IMG/VR virus record: IMGVR_UViG_3300030090_000470
Location: 1-61,603 of that record
DNA from: a virus
Direction: 5' to 3' (one strand)
DNA: 61,603 bases
In this document: positions 15,995-25,467 of the stretch, one piece after another
How the letters are laid out: each line of letters opens with the position of its first letter
How positions within the stretch are numbered: position 1 is the stretch's first letter
The notes under the pieces: model-generated
What the model saw: only the letters and a program-made list of their open reading frames with translations
Databases searched by the model: none
What the model was told of the DNA's origin: nothing
Program-made: the position numbers and the translations under genes

Positions 15995-16876
15995 TTATCT
16001 CCTTGGCTTAAAAGCGTTTTGGAATATTCTTGTAGTCATTGTATCACCTTGTTGACTTTGCGGCAACATCATAATACCTGCATTTAAAGGACCGCCAAAT
16101 TTCATACCTTCTGGTTTAGGTGGTTCTTTAGGAGGAACTTGCGGTGGTTTGTATATAGGTCTTTTTATAGGAGTAGTAACATATCCAGGAGCTTGACCAA
16201 ATGTTCTTGTACTAATTCCTGGAGAAAGTCGAATACTTGGAACACCACTACTAAAATCAGTTGGTGGTCTATACATACGTCTGGTAGGTATAGGAGTGTC
16301 TACAGGAGGAGGTGGTATATAAGGTGGGTCATCTGGCGGCACTATAGGTCCATCATCGAATGGTGGCTCATCTGGTGGGTACACTATATCGTCATCAAAA
16401 GGTGGTCTAATAGGTCCATCTCCAGGAGGTCTTGGAGGTCTTGGAGGTCTTGGAGGCATTATAGGTATATCTATAGGGGGCGTAAATGGTGGTGGCACAT
16501 CTACAGGCGGTATAAATGGTGGCGGTGCATCTACAGGCGGTATAAATGGTGGTGGCACATCTACAGGCGGTATAAATGGTGGTGGCACATCTACAGGCGG
16601 TTCAAAAATATCGTCGTAAATATTATCTATGGGCGGAACAAAAATTTGGTCTGAAAAATCGTCTGGCGGCATACTAGGGGGTTGTATGTTAAAGGGGTCT
16701 ACAAAAGTATTACCACCAGACATTAAATTGTTTTCTATGTCGGTTACTTCACTATTGATAAAATCTGCAACATCAGCTTCGTATTGGTCTGTTGCTCCCA
16801 TACGAGATAAGTTAGCATCACGTCTTGCGTTAGCTAATGATAATATTCCGTCTCTGCCTATATCATCGTAAATCAT
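15995..16876 (-). CDS. Proline-rich repeat protein, putative virion component
   Basis: 293 residues with about a third proline. A central array repeats VDVPPPFIPP (10 residues, four to five copies) and a PPRPPRPP run, then a DEPPFDDGP acidic-proline stretch, ending with an arginine-rich tail and an MKFGGPL motif shared with neighbouring proteins. Such extended polyproline rods may act as spacers or flexible virion parts. Its ATG overlaps the stop of the 1119-aa gene (ATGA), so translation is coupled. The opposite strand also has an open reading frame here, but it is a by-product of the repeats. Confidence 0.6.
   Translation of the reverse strand: MIYDDIGRDGILSLANARRDANLSRMGATDQYEADVADFINSEVTDIENNLMSGGNTFVDPFNIQPPSMPPDDFSDQIFVPPIDNIYDDIFEPPVDVPPPFIPPVDVPPPFIPPVDAPPPFIPPVDVPPPFTPPIDIPIMPPRPPRPPRPPGDGPIRPPFDDDIVYPPDEPPFDDGPIVPPDDPPYIPPPPVDTPIPTRRMYRPPTDFSSGVPSIRLSPGISTRTFGQAPGYVTTPIKRPIYKPPQVPPKEPPKPEGMKFGGPLNAGIMMLPQSQQGDTMTTRIFQNAFKPRR
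16471..16600. repeat. 30-bp tandem repeat encoding VDVPPPFIPP units
   Basis: Three near-identical 30-bp units (16501-16530, 16531-16560, 16561-16590) with degenerate copies on both sides. The unit encodes ten residues of the proline-rich protein. Differences between copies are mostly synonymous or single changes, so the array probably expands and contracts. Confidence 0.85.
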
Positions 16877-19800
16877 TGTTGTTGTTTATACTCTTCAGTC
16901 AATTTTTTTATAACTTCATCTATTTCATCTGTTACTGGTGTTCTAGAATTTATTTTTAATTTTTTTAATTCGGTGTCGTAATATTTTAATTCGTTCGCCA
17001 TGTCATTGTAATACACTGTGCCATAAGAAGCTAAAAAATTTGCAAAATTTTGTAATGACCTTCTACCTTCTGCAAAAGCAATAGTTTCTTTTGCTAATTT
17101 AGGGTCCATTATCATTCGACCTATAAATGCTTGAGAACGTTCAGTCATAAGTACATCAAGTGCTGTAGTCCTTCTACCAAATTGTGTTAACGGTGGTATA
17201 AACATTCTTTGTAAAAATTTAAATCCTGGAAGTGGTTTACTAGTATCTAATCTTTTTGACGCTAAAGTAGCACCCTCTGACAATGTGTCTCTTGCCATTT
17301 CCCTCTGTGCTATATCATTAATTAATTGTAAAGTGTCGAGAGTTTGTTTTTTATCTTTACCTAATAATTTACCGAAAGTATCATCAAAAGTTAATCTCGG
17401 TCCAGTTAGTTGTTCTGGTCCAAACTTACCGAATAGTACATTATTTAATGCGTTTTCATCTAACCTAAATCCACCTGCTACACCAGTATTATCTAGTTTC
17501 ATAATATCACGTAAAAGAATATTTTTAGTTATTTGACGTATCTGTTGTTCTAAAACTTTATCTCCTTTAACTGTATTTAATAAAAAATCTATATCATTTG
17601 CTAATGCACCTGTACTAATATTTTCATCAGAAGCTCTAATAATTCTATTTACTATATCGTAAACAGGGTTTACTGCATCTTCTCCAACACCGAAAGTATT
17701 TTTTAGAATATTGATTTTTTTATCTGTTGCTTCAATCTTATTCGATAGCCTTGTTAATGTTCTTTGATTAGATATAGTAAGCACCCCAAATTTATCTTGC
17801 GGAAATATTGCTTTTAAAGTGCTTTGATTATTATCTAAAAATTCTTTAAGTGCTTTAGATTGTTCTTTTGCTGTTCCTTTACCAAGAACATTTTTTTGTA
17901 TATAATCCAACACTTCTTTTTGTACGTAATGTTCTCCGTCGTCACCTGCGGTACGTAATACTTTCATAAAATCAGAAACAGGTGTATTTATTTTTGCTCC
18001 TGAAACATTACTATTAAACATAGCGGGAATTAGTTGTTCTGGTCTATTACTTTTAAGAAGTTGCGAAAAAATAACATTATCGACATCACTATAAGCTTGT
18101 TCCATATTTTTATAAGCAAAATTTAAATCATCACCATAATTATTATCCCTTCTATATTTTCTAATAGCGTCTAATTCTTTTTTGTTATATTTAGTTTTTA
18201 TTTTAAAACCTAGTTTTGTTGCTATATCGTCATTAAAAGCTTTATCTATTTGTTTATTAATATCTTTTATAGCATCATTTGCAAATTTTCTTGAACCTGC
18301 TATTTTTGAATTTACTCTCATTTCGTTTAAAACGACTTGTAATTCGAATAATTCTTTAACAGTAAACTCAGGATTTTGAAATTTACCTTTACCTTTAGTA
18401 GCTTGACCTTGTAATCTTTTTAAAAGTTCTATACCACTACCTGAAAGACCTAAAGTTTCTTCTATTTCTCTCACAGCTTTTTTTCTTTCAAAAAATTTAA
18501 ATGTTGCATCTTTTAATTTTTTATATTCTCTACCGAAATTTCTAACATACCCTGCACCTGTAGTAAGTTCAGCGTATTTAGGACTGTTTAATAAATCATT
18601 AAAAGTATTTTGTGCTCCTACAAGATAATCATCTCTAGCTTTAGCTAATGCTGTAGCTTGTTTTGGTAAAATTTCTATACCGTCTTTAGAAGATTTGGTA
18701 AATAATGAGCCTTTTGGTGGTGGGATAAGTTCATTTATATCGTCGATAATTTTATTTAAAGCTACCACACCATCTGTTTGGAATCTAGCAGCATTTTCTG
18801 CAGCTTTTTTAGTTATAGCAGCACTTACTTCTACTCCTACAGGTACTTTACCACCTGCAAACTCATCACCTAAAGCTTTAACAAGTTGTGAAATAACGGT
18901 TTGATTTCCTTGCTGTAATTCGCCATATAATGCTTCTAATTTTTTATTTTGTGCATTTTTTAAATAAATAAATTCTAAATCTGCTGCATCTTGGTCAAGA
19001 GGGTTTCGTCCAGATAATGTTGGGTTATATGATGAAATTTCTTTTTTATATAATTTAACAAACTCATCTATTTGTTTATTTATTTCTTCTGCTGATGTTG
19101 TGCCGCTTGTATAGATAAGTCCTGCTTTACCTTTTTGTTCTAAGGCACTAGCTTGTCTTAATAAAATTTCTTCTATTTCTTCTAAAATATCAGTAGATAC
19201 TTGTTTACCCGATAATACTCTATACGCTGTAGGAAGCACACTCATTATGGTGCCGACCGCTGCTGTACCACCTAAAGCTAAAAGACCCGTTAGACCTGAC
19301 TCTTTTAAAATAGTTGCTGTATCTAAATCATTGTATCCTCCACCTTTACCTATAATTAATCGAGCAGCGTCCATACTAGCTGCACCTAAACCAGCACCAC
19401 CAGAAGCTTTTAAAAGTTGCAATAGTGCATTAGGAATACTTCTTGCACCTAAACCTGACACCCCTGCTATAGCAACACCCGTAATATCGCCAATAACTGC
19501 AGGAGCTTCACGTGAAAATATTGACCATACATCTTCAAAATTAATGTCAGGGTCACGTAAAACTTGATAAGTATCACTACCTTCAGGTTTAAATCTAAAA
19601 CCTTCACGAGGTTTGAGAGGATTTAAATAATCTAAATCACCTTTTATACCTAATTTATCTGTAATAAATTTAATATTTTCTTTAGTTAAATTACGAGGGG
19701 CGGCTATCAAATGTGCATAAAACTGACGTTCTAATTGATTTGTTTCAAATTGATATGGATTGTCAGGATTTATGCCATAACTTGCAATAGTAGCTTTTCT

Positions 19801-20232
19801 ATCAAACCGAAATGGTTTATTAGGCTCTATAACTGATTGAAGACCATCAGGAGGCATCGGTGGTCTATCTCCAGGACTTGCTGTTTTTGACCACTCTTCT
19901 AATATTTTATTATATTCTTCTTGTGCTACTTTACTTTCTGCTAATCGTTCAGTATATCCAGGAGCTTGGTCTTCTATATTGAAAGGTATCGGCGGTATAT
20001 TGTATTTATCAATTTTAGCTTGCATTCCTGGAAGTTCCTCTAAAATTGCATCATAAGTTTTTTGTGATAATCTACCTTCAGCTATTTCTTTATCTCGTAA
20101 AGCAGGGATGGTAGCTATAGAATAGAAAAGTATTTCATTAGGGTTTAATGCATTACCGTAAGTTAAGTTTGGATTATTAGGTAACGGAGTGTTATAAATT
20201 TTATTAATATTTTCCTGTAGTTGCGGATTCAT
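16873..20232 (-). CDS. Large putative virion/ejection protein (1119 aa)
   Basis: The longest protein in the window, 1119 residues. Residues about 245-340 form a Gly/Ala-rich hydrophobic stretch (AVIGDITGVAIAGVSGLGA to TAAVGTIMSVLP) that could enter membranes, and the remainder is long, charged and helical. Length, helical content and position after the tail genes resemble the internal ejection proteins of podoviruses (T7 gp16 or P22 gp16/gp20 type), but I see no lysozyme-like motif and cannot name a family. It is followed within three bases by the 539-aa virion gene. Confidence 0.6.
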   Translation of the reverse strand: MNPQLQENINKIYNTPLPNNPNLTYGNALNPNEILFYSIATIPALRDKEIAEGRLSQKTYDAILEELPGMQAKIDKYNIPPIPFNIEDQAPGYTERLAESKVAQEEYNKILEEWSKTASPGDRPPMPPDGLQSVIEPNKPFRFDRKATIASYGINPDNPYQFETNQLERQFYAHLIAAPRNLTKENIKFITDKLGIKGDLDYLNPLKPREGFRFKPEGSDTYQVLRDPDINFEDVWSIFSREAPAVIGDITGVAIAGVSGLGARSIPNALLQLLKASGGAGLGAASMDAARLIIGKGGGYNDLDTATILKESGLTGLLALGGTAAVGTIMSVLPTAYRVLSGKQVSTDILEEIEEILLRQASALEQKGKAGLIYTSGTTSAEEINKQIDEFVKLYKKEISSYNPTLSGRNPLDQDAADLEFIYLKNAQNKKLEALYGELQQGNQTVISQLVKALGDEFAGGKVPVGVEVSAAITKKAAENAARFQTDGVVALNKIIDDINELIPPPKGSLFTKSSKDGIEILPKQATALAKARDDYLVGAQNTFNDLLNSPKYAELTTGAGYVRNFGREYKKLKDATFKFFERKKAVREIEETLGLSGSGIELLKRLQGQATKGKGKFQNPEFTVKELFELQVVLNEMRVNSKIAGSRKFANDAIKDINKQIDKAFNDDIATKLGFKIKTKYNKKELDAIRKYRRDNNYGDDLNFAYKNMEQAYSDVDNVIFSQLLKSNRPEQLIPAMFNSNVSGAKINTPVSDFMKVLRTAGDDGEHYVQKEVLDYIQKNVLGKGTAKEQSKALKEFLDNNQSTLKAIFPQDKFGVLTISNQRTLTRLSNKIEATDKKINILKNTFGVGEDAVNPVYDIVNRIIRASDENISTGALANDIDFLLNTVKGDKVLEQQIRQITKNILLRDIMKLDNTGVAGGFRLDENALNNVLFGKFGPEQLTGPRLTFDDTFGKLLGKDKKQTLDTLQLINDIAQREMARDTLSEGATLASKRLDTSKPLPGFKFLQRMFIPPLTQFGRRTTALDVLMTERSQAFIGRMIMDPKLAKETIAFAEGRRSLQNFANFLASYGTVYYNDMANELKYYDTELKKLKINSRTPVTDEIDEVIKKLTEEYKQQQ

Positions 20233-20234
20233 TT

Positions 20235-21854
20235 TTAAGTACCAAACTCTTCTTCGAAAATACTATCATAATCGTTAGTTGTACTTGTATCTGTTGGCGT
20301 AACGACTCCCATAGTATCATAAAGTTCTAAACCGAATCCTGGACGTCTTTGTGAAAAAGTTTTAAATTCATATGTTCCTATATTTTCTGGGTATAAATAT
20401 ACATTGTTTGCATCAGTAGGAATTATATAATACGGATTGTAATAACTTTGTATAACTGGATTATTACTAATATCTCCTGCAAATCTAGGATAAGCTTGTT
20501 GTAAAGCAATATTAAGTTCATCGTCTACTCCGTCCATACTTTGTTTCATAAACGCCATAAGGTTTTTCTTAAGAACTCTAGGGTTAGTTGTTTGACCTAA
20601 ACCTACTATTTCTAAATGGTAGGCTAAATCTTTATCAGAAAGTGTTCTACCTGTTTGTCCGTTAATAGCAGCAGCAGTATAACCTAGTTGTAAAAATTGC
20701 GACCTTAACCTGACATCGTTATACACAGTTTTATCCATTTTATCACGTAATGTATACCCATAAGAATCTTGTGATATTTTATCGAATGCTGCTAATGCTT
20801 TTTCTTGTCTAGCTATAGCTTCTTTATTTGTAGGGTCTTTTATAACTGCTTGTGTTGCATTATATAATTCCTCTGCAATTAAACCTGTGCCCTCTCTACC
20901 GACACCTCCAGATTGTCCAGCACCAAAATCGTCAACATTACCGAATAATCTACCTTCTCGACCGAGCAGTTGAGAAACGTTATTAAATTCAATCCTAGCT
21001 CTATCACCTATACCTACCATAGCTGTTGTTAATGTATTTGGAGTTAAATCACCTTCACCAATACTATCAAGTGTTTCTATAGTGCTTTGAACAACATTAT
21101 TAAAACCTATAAGTGCTCTTTCTTTTTCATCAAAAGGGTCTAAAATATCTTTTAATGCTTTAGCATTAGGGTCTTCAGGCGGACTTATATCTTTAGTTGT
21201 TGATGTTTGTTTTAGATAGTTCGGACCTGCAGGGGTATATGAACCGTCTGGTAATAATAGTTCTAATGCACCTGTTCTTGAATTTTCTCTAGCTGATACA
21301 GTAGCGTACATACCTAGTGCTGCTGCATTTTTATCTACTGCATTTACAAAATCATATGTATCAGGTTTTAAATATTCTTTTATTAATTGACCTCTTGATT
21401 TATTTACAGCAGTATCACGTGCATCTTCTGCTCCTCTTAGTGACAGAGCTGACCGAACATACGCAGGAGCCCCTCTACCCATTTGCGAAGCAGCTACTAA
21501 ATCAACTATATCCATTCCTCTAAAACCACCAACTTCTCTCTGTGGACCATATGCTGTATATGCTGCTAATTGTGCCTCACCACTTCTGCTAGGATTTTTA
21601 GGGTCTTCACCAATACTTTCATAAAATTTTTCAGCCGTCATTAAAGGCTCTGATTTACCTTTAAAAAGTTCTGCTGCACCTCTTAAAAATAATGGAGCTA
21701 TACCACCTAATTTTTCTTTTGTTGTTGGTTCAGGTGCTCTACGCAGTGGTGGTCTGGCGGTGGGAAATGCTGTTCTTACTTGTGGTATTTGAATAGGTTG
21801 TATACCCCCTATACCTTGTTTACCGCCAAATGTTGGAAATGGTGCAAATTTCAT
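20235..21854 (-). CDS. Putative virion protein (539 aa)
   Basis: 539 residues with a proline-rich N-terminus (about 1-45), a helical middle with repeated acidic segments, and a C-terminal region rich in Tyr and Asn (SYYNPYYIIPTD near residue 470). It lies in a block of large proteins between the tail genes and the end of the late operon, and ends two bases before the 1119-aa gene. Ejection or internal virion protein is the likeliest role. No enzymatic motif seen. Confidence 0.55.
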   Translation of the reverse strand: MKFAPFPTFGGKQGIGGIQPIQIPQVRTAFPTARPPLRRAPEPTTKEKLGGIAPLFLRGAAELFKGKSEPLMTAEKFYESIGEDPKNPSRSGEAQLAAYTAYGPQREVGGFRGMDIVDLVAASQMGRGAPAYVRSALSLRGAEDARDTAVNKSRGQLIKEYLKPDTYDFVNAVDKNAAALGMYATVSARENSRTGALELLLPDGSYTPAGPNYLKQTSTTKDISPPEDPNAKALKDILDPFDEKERALIGFNNVVQSTIETLDSIGEGDLTPNTLTTAMVGIGDRARIEFNNVSQLLGREGRLFGNVDDFGAGQSGGVGREGTGLIAEELYNATQAVIKDPTNKEAIARQEKALAAFDKISQDSYGYTLRDKMDKTVYNDVRLRSQFLQLGYTAAAINGQTGRTLSDKDLAYHLEIVGLGQTTNPRVLKKNLMAFMKQSMDGVDDELNIALQQAYPRFAGDISNNPVIQSYYNPYYIIPTDANNVYLYPENIGTYEFKTFSQRRPGFGLELYDTMGVVTPTDTSTTNDYDSIFEEEFGT

Positions 21855-21857
21855 AAA

Positions 21858-22925
21858 TTAACTCATCATGAAGTTAGGAAACCCACCACCGAATCCTGGA
21901 AACATAAAATTACCTATACCACCAGGAGGCATTCCTGTTGGTGGTGTTCCTGTTGGTGGTGTTCCTGTTGGTGGTGTGTATGGTGTTTGTTGAAAAGGTA
22001 AAGACATATTACCTATGCCCGTATAACTTGGTGAAAAACTGTTAGGTGTATAAGCTGTGCCTGTTGCAGGTGTTGCACCTGCATAACCATAACCACCTGC
22101 TAACGGTCCTAAAGAAGCTGTTAACGAGCCAAGATTCTGTACTAATTGCATAGGTAAATTATATTGACCTGTAAAGTTTTGATACGCTAAATCCATTAAT
22201 GATTGACTTCTACCTCTACCTAAACCACCTAAACCCATAGTACGACTTATATCTTGTCCTTGTAATGCAGGAAGTGTTTGTGCTAAATTTTGAAAATTTC
22301 TACCTAATCCTGCTAATGCACCTGCACCTTGTAAACCTCTACGTTGTGCTTGTTCGAAAGCATTTGATGCAAGTTGCGAAGCTTGACCAAAACCACCACT
22401 TCTTATTTTACCGACTGCTTCTGCTGCACCTCTACCTGTAGCTCTAGCTAGTTCATTTTGTGCTACACGACCTCTAGAACCTCCGAAAGCTCCTTGACTA
22501 ACAGCTCTATCACGTAAGCCAATATCTGATTTTGCAAATCCTCTATTAATATCTTCTAAAGTTTGGTCTACAACTGCATCTTCAAAAGGGTTATAAAATT
22601 GGTCAATCATACTCGGGTCAAACTGTCCCGTACTACCACGAGTCATAGCACCTGCTTGATTTAATAAATCTGCAGAAGCACCTAAATATGGTCTATAACT
22701 ACCAATAGCACTATCAGATAGTTGCATAGCTAATCTTTCTCTAGGGTCAAAATCAGCTACCCTTTGTCCTGTATAAGTAAACGGACTACTATCTTCCGTG
22801 CCTAAATTCGCAAACTGGTCTTTAAAATATTGCGTCGCATACGGGAATATAGTTTGTGATAATAAATCACCTATATACCCTGCGGGGGCTTGACTGGAAT
22901 ATTCTTGTTCTTCTCTACTAGCCAT
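21858..22925 (-). CDS. Putative virion protein with Gly-rich arginine patches (355 aa)
   Basis: 355 residues. A QGAFGGSRGRVAQNELAR stretch near residue 145-162 and a Gly/Gln-rich middle are features of a virion protein family I recall from marine podoviruses and myoviruses, of unknown role. The C-terminus has tandem PTGTPPTGTPP repeats and a Phe/Gly/Pro tail (GIGNFMFPGFGGG). It overlaps the 261-aa gene by eight bases. It may be an internal or ejected protein. Confidence 0.6.
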   Translation of the reverse strand: MASREEQEYSSQAPAGYIGDLLSQTIFPYATQYFKDQFANLGTEDSSPFTYTGQRVADFDPRERLAMQLSDSAIGSYRPYLGASADLLNQAGAMTRGSTGQFDPSMIDQFYNPFEDAVVDQTLEDINRGFAKSDIGLRDRAVSQGAFGGSRGRVAQNELARATGRGAAEAVGKIRSGGFGQASQLASNAFEQAQRRGLQGAGALAGLGRNFQNLAQTLPALQGQDISRTMGLGGLGRGRSQSLMDLAYQNFTGQYNLPMQLVQNLGSLTASLGPLAGGYGYAGATPATGTAYTPNSFSPSYTGIGNMSLPFQQTPYTPPTGTPPTGTPPTGMPPGGIGNFMFPGFGGGFPNFMMS

Positions 22926-23703
22926 ACATTCTATTTCCTTTATTATTTAATTTTTCTAATGTTTTTATACCTTTATTATGATTACCACCACCAACTAAAT
23001 CGACCGTAGCTTTAGATAACATAAATTCACCATCACTAGCCATAATCGGTATTAGGTCATCTTTGGGTCCTCCTGGACCATCGAGTTCACCACCACCTAA
23101 CATGGGTTTGAACATTTCTCTATTTAGAACTTCATCTGGGTCACCACCGTCTTTCATACCTATGGGGTCGAACTGAAGCCGTCTTCTATTAGCATTGCCT
23201 GCAGGTAATGTTCTTGTACTAACTATGCTACCTTTAGGTTCCTCACGCTTTTTTATTAAAGCTAATAAACCACTAGATAAAATATCATCAATATTATCTT
23301 GAACTTCTTCGGATTGATTTTCATAAAAACTTTTTAAATCAAATATGGGGTCCATATTATTTAAAAGACCGAAACCAAAAATACCCCCTCCATCTTGATA
23401 TTTATGAACATCACCGCCATGATACATACCCATAATGCCATCTTGGTTTTGTTGTAATAATTGCATTATAGCTTCTTCGTCTGAATCTGTCATAGCACCA
23501 CTTTTTTCTTTTTGCGATGCATCTTCTGGTGAGGTAACTTTTGTGCCTAAAATTTCTTGTATCTCTAAAGGTATACCTGAATCTAAAGTAGGAGCAGTAC
23601 CACTACCTATAGGGGTTTTTTGTTCAGGTGCTCTTTTACGATTTATCTCGCCTATTAAAGCACCACCTAGAACATTAATTGCTAGGTTTGTCAAAAAACT
23701 CAT
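22918..23703 (-). CDS. Putative virion protein (261 aa)
   Basis: 261 residues with a hydrophobic N-terminal helix (about 4-18, possible membrane insertion), an acidic middle, and a C-terminal module DDLIPIMASDGEFMLSKATVDLVG (about 215-240). This module resembles the 'GEFVM' tail found in marine phage virion proteins whose role is unknown. It lies between the cyclase cassette and the ejection-type proteins. A weak promoter-like sequence precedes it. Confidence 0.6.
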   Translation of the reverse strand: MSFLTNLAINVLGGALIGEINRKRAPEQKTPIGSGTAPTLDSGIPLEIQEILGTKVTSPEDASQKEKSGAMTDSDEEAIMQLLQQNQDGIMGMYHGGDVHKYQDGGGIFGFGLLNNMDPIFDLKSFYENQSEEVQDNIDDILSSGLLALIKKREEPKGSIVSTRTLPAGNANRRRLQFDPIGMKDGGDPDEVLNREMFKPMLGGGELDGPGGPKDDLIPIMASDGEFMLSKATVDLVGGGNHNKGIKTLEKLNNKGNRMYG

Positions 23704-23733
23704 ACTAAATGTCTCCTTTTGACTGATTATATA

Positions 23734-25467
23734 TCAAAAAGTATATATTATTAAAGGTTTTTCTTTACCTTTTACTTTTATAGGTTTTACTGATTTTAGG
23801 TGATGACCGCAATATTTTTCAGTTTCTTCACCTATTAGTATGTTTACACCTGCTTCTTTTGTAGCTGATTCTAGTCTAGCAGCAGTATTTACAGCATCTC
23901 CGATAGCACTATAATCGAACCTTGTATCACTACCCATATTACCAATTACAGCTTCTCCTGTATTTACACCAACACCTATAGCCACTCCTATATTAGCTTT
24001 TTCTATATTTTCTTGTATTTCTTTAGCACATTCTACAGCCACCTGTTCATGGTGTGGTAAATCTAATGGTGCATTAAATATAGCCATCATTGCATCACCG
24101 ATATATTTATCGACCATACCATTGTATTTTTTGACAGCCTCTGATTGTATCGTAAGTGCTTTATTCATTATTTTAGTAACTTCTTCAGGTTCTAATTTTT
24201 CAGATAATGCAGTAAACCCTCTAACATCAGTAAATAAAAAAGTACATCTTCTTTTTTCTCCACCTAGTTTTAATAAATTTGGGTCTTTTTGTAAACGTTT
24301 TACTTGTCGTGGGTCTAAATAATGTTCAAACTGTTTCTTAATTTGTAAACGTAATTTATATTGTTCTCTGAATCTAAGGTAAAAAGCCACACTACCTGAG
24401 ATAAATTGACTTATTAAAGACCAAGTTACATCTATTAAAACACCTGTACCTATCGTATAAGCCCCGTATAAGCCCGTTAAAGCCATAGTTAATAAACCTA
24501 AGGTTATGCCCCAAGTTATTCCTAAATAGCTTATAAACGCCCATACTAGCCCCACAGATACTAAAAATATAAATAGTTCTACTGATAAAGCGTAATCGGG
24601 TATATAAGGGCTATTTTGTATAAGTATCGATTCTGCTAATGCTGCTTGTATTTTATGTGGCTCAACTAATCCAACGGGAGTTGCTATTTGCGGCATAACA
24701 CCATTAGCAGTAACACCAACAAAAACAAACTTACCGTTTACATTCATTTCTTGTAAATCTGTTTCTTCTGTTTCTACCCATGATATCCATTTACGACCGA
24801 AGCTATCTGTTTTCACAGGTGGTAATCCTCTAACTGCTATTTCTTGTACACCGTTATCATTAGTGGTAACTATATATGTAGGTGTATCTGTTAGTATTTT
24901 TAATACTTGCGTTCCGAATGAAGCCGACCAACCGTCAGGCGTTTTTAATAAGAGAGGGATTCTTCTGACAAGTTGGTCAACTTCTGTAGGTGCAATAGCA
25001 ATACCTTGTGGTATATCATCATACTTATTATAATTTTGTTTTATTCCTGAAGAAAGTATACCACCAACATCAGGTCCTCTAATAACAGTGCCTGTGGTTT
25101 TAGGATATTTACCACTACCATTTTCGAAAGTAGCTAAAACACTAGGAGCATAACCTAATGAACTAGCAAATCTTGCATCTCCTCCCATTCTATCTGCTTG
25201 TGGAAAAGATATTACCCAACCAACACCCATAGCTCCTGCACCTAATAATTCTATTTGTATATCAGCTAAGCGTTCTCTAGGCAATGGATAACCGCCTTCT
25301 TTTTCTACATCTTCTTCTGTTATATTCAGTATTACAAAGTTGCCGCTAGGCTCAGGTGTTTTGATAAATGCATCAAAAGTTTTAAGTTTCAATATTTCTG
25401 TTGGGGTGCTTTGAAATATTAAAGGCACGGCTAATAATGGTAATAATAAAAGTATTAGTTTTTTCAT
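23734..25467 (-). CDS. CHASE2-domain class III adenylate cyclase
   Basis: 577 residues: an N-terminal membrane anchor (1-20), a CHASE2 sensor on the outer side of the membrane (about 25-285), three membrane segments (about 294-312, 316-336, 345-363), a linker helix, and a class III cyclase domain (about 405-577). Metal aspartates D414 (FTDVRGF) and D458 (YIGDAMM), adenine-selecting K454 and D518, and transition-state N527 and R531 (NTAARLE) are all present, so it should convert ATP to cAMP. It is a full-length bacterial-type receptor and not a fragment. It is the last gene of the curli cassette; its ATG overlaps the FecR stop (ATGA). The host or phage signal it senses is unknown. Confidence 0.95.
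   Translation of the reverse strand: MKKLILLLLPLLAVPLIFQSTPTEILKLKTFDAFIKTPEPSGNFVILNITEEDVEKEGGYPLPRERLADIQIELLGAGAMGVGWVISFPQADRMGGDARFASSLGYAPSVLATFENGSGKYPKTTGTVIRGPDVGGILSSGIKQNYNKYDDIPQGIAIAPTEVDQLVRRIPLLLKTPDGWSASFGTQVLKILTDTPTYIVTTNDNGVQEIAVRGLPPVKTDSFGRKWISWVETEETDLQEMNVNGKFVFVGVTANGVMPQIATPVGLVEPHKIQAALAESILIQNSPYIPDYALSVELFIFLVSVGLVWAFISYLGITWGITLGLLTMALTGLYGAYTIGTGVLIDVTWSLISQFISGSVAFYLRFREQYKLRLQIKKQFEHYLDPRQVKRLQKDPNLLKLGGEKRRCTFLFTDVRGFTALSEKLEPEEVTKIMNKALTIQSEAVKKYNGMVDKYIGDAMMAIFNAPLDLPHHEQVAVECAKEIQENIEKANIGVAIGVGVNTGEAVIGNMGSDTRFDYSAIGDAVNTAARLESATKEAGVNILIGEETEKYCGHHLKSVKPIKVKGKEKPLIIYTF

Noticed and set aside
16139-16654. Long plus-strand reading frame opposite the proline-rich gene
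   Set aside because: Its Trp/Arg/Ser-rich composition is the reverse of proline repeats; no ribosome site; a shadow.
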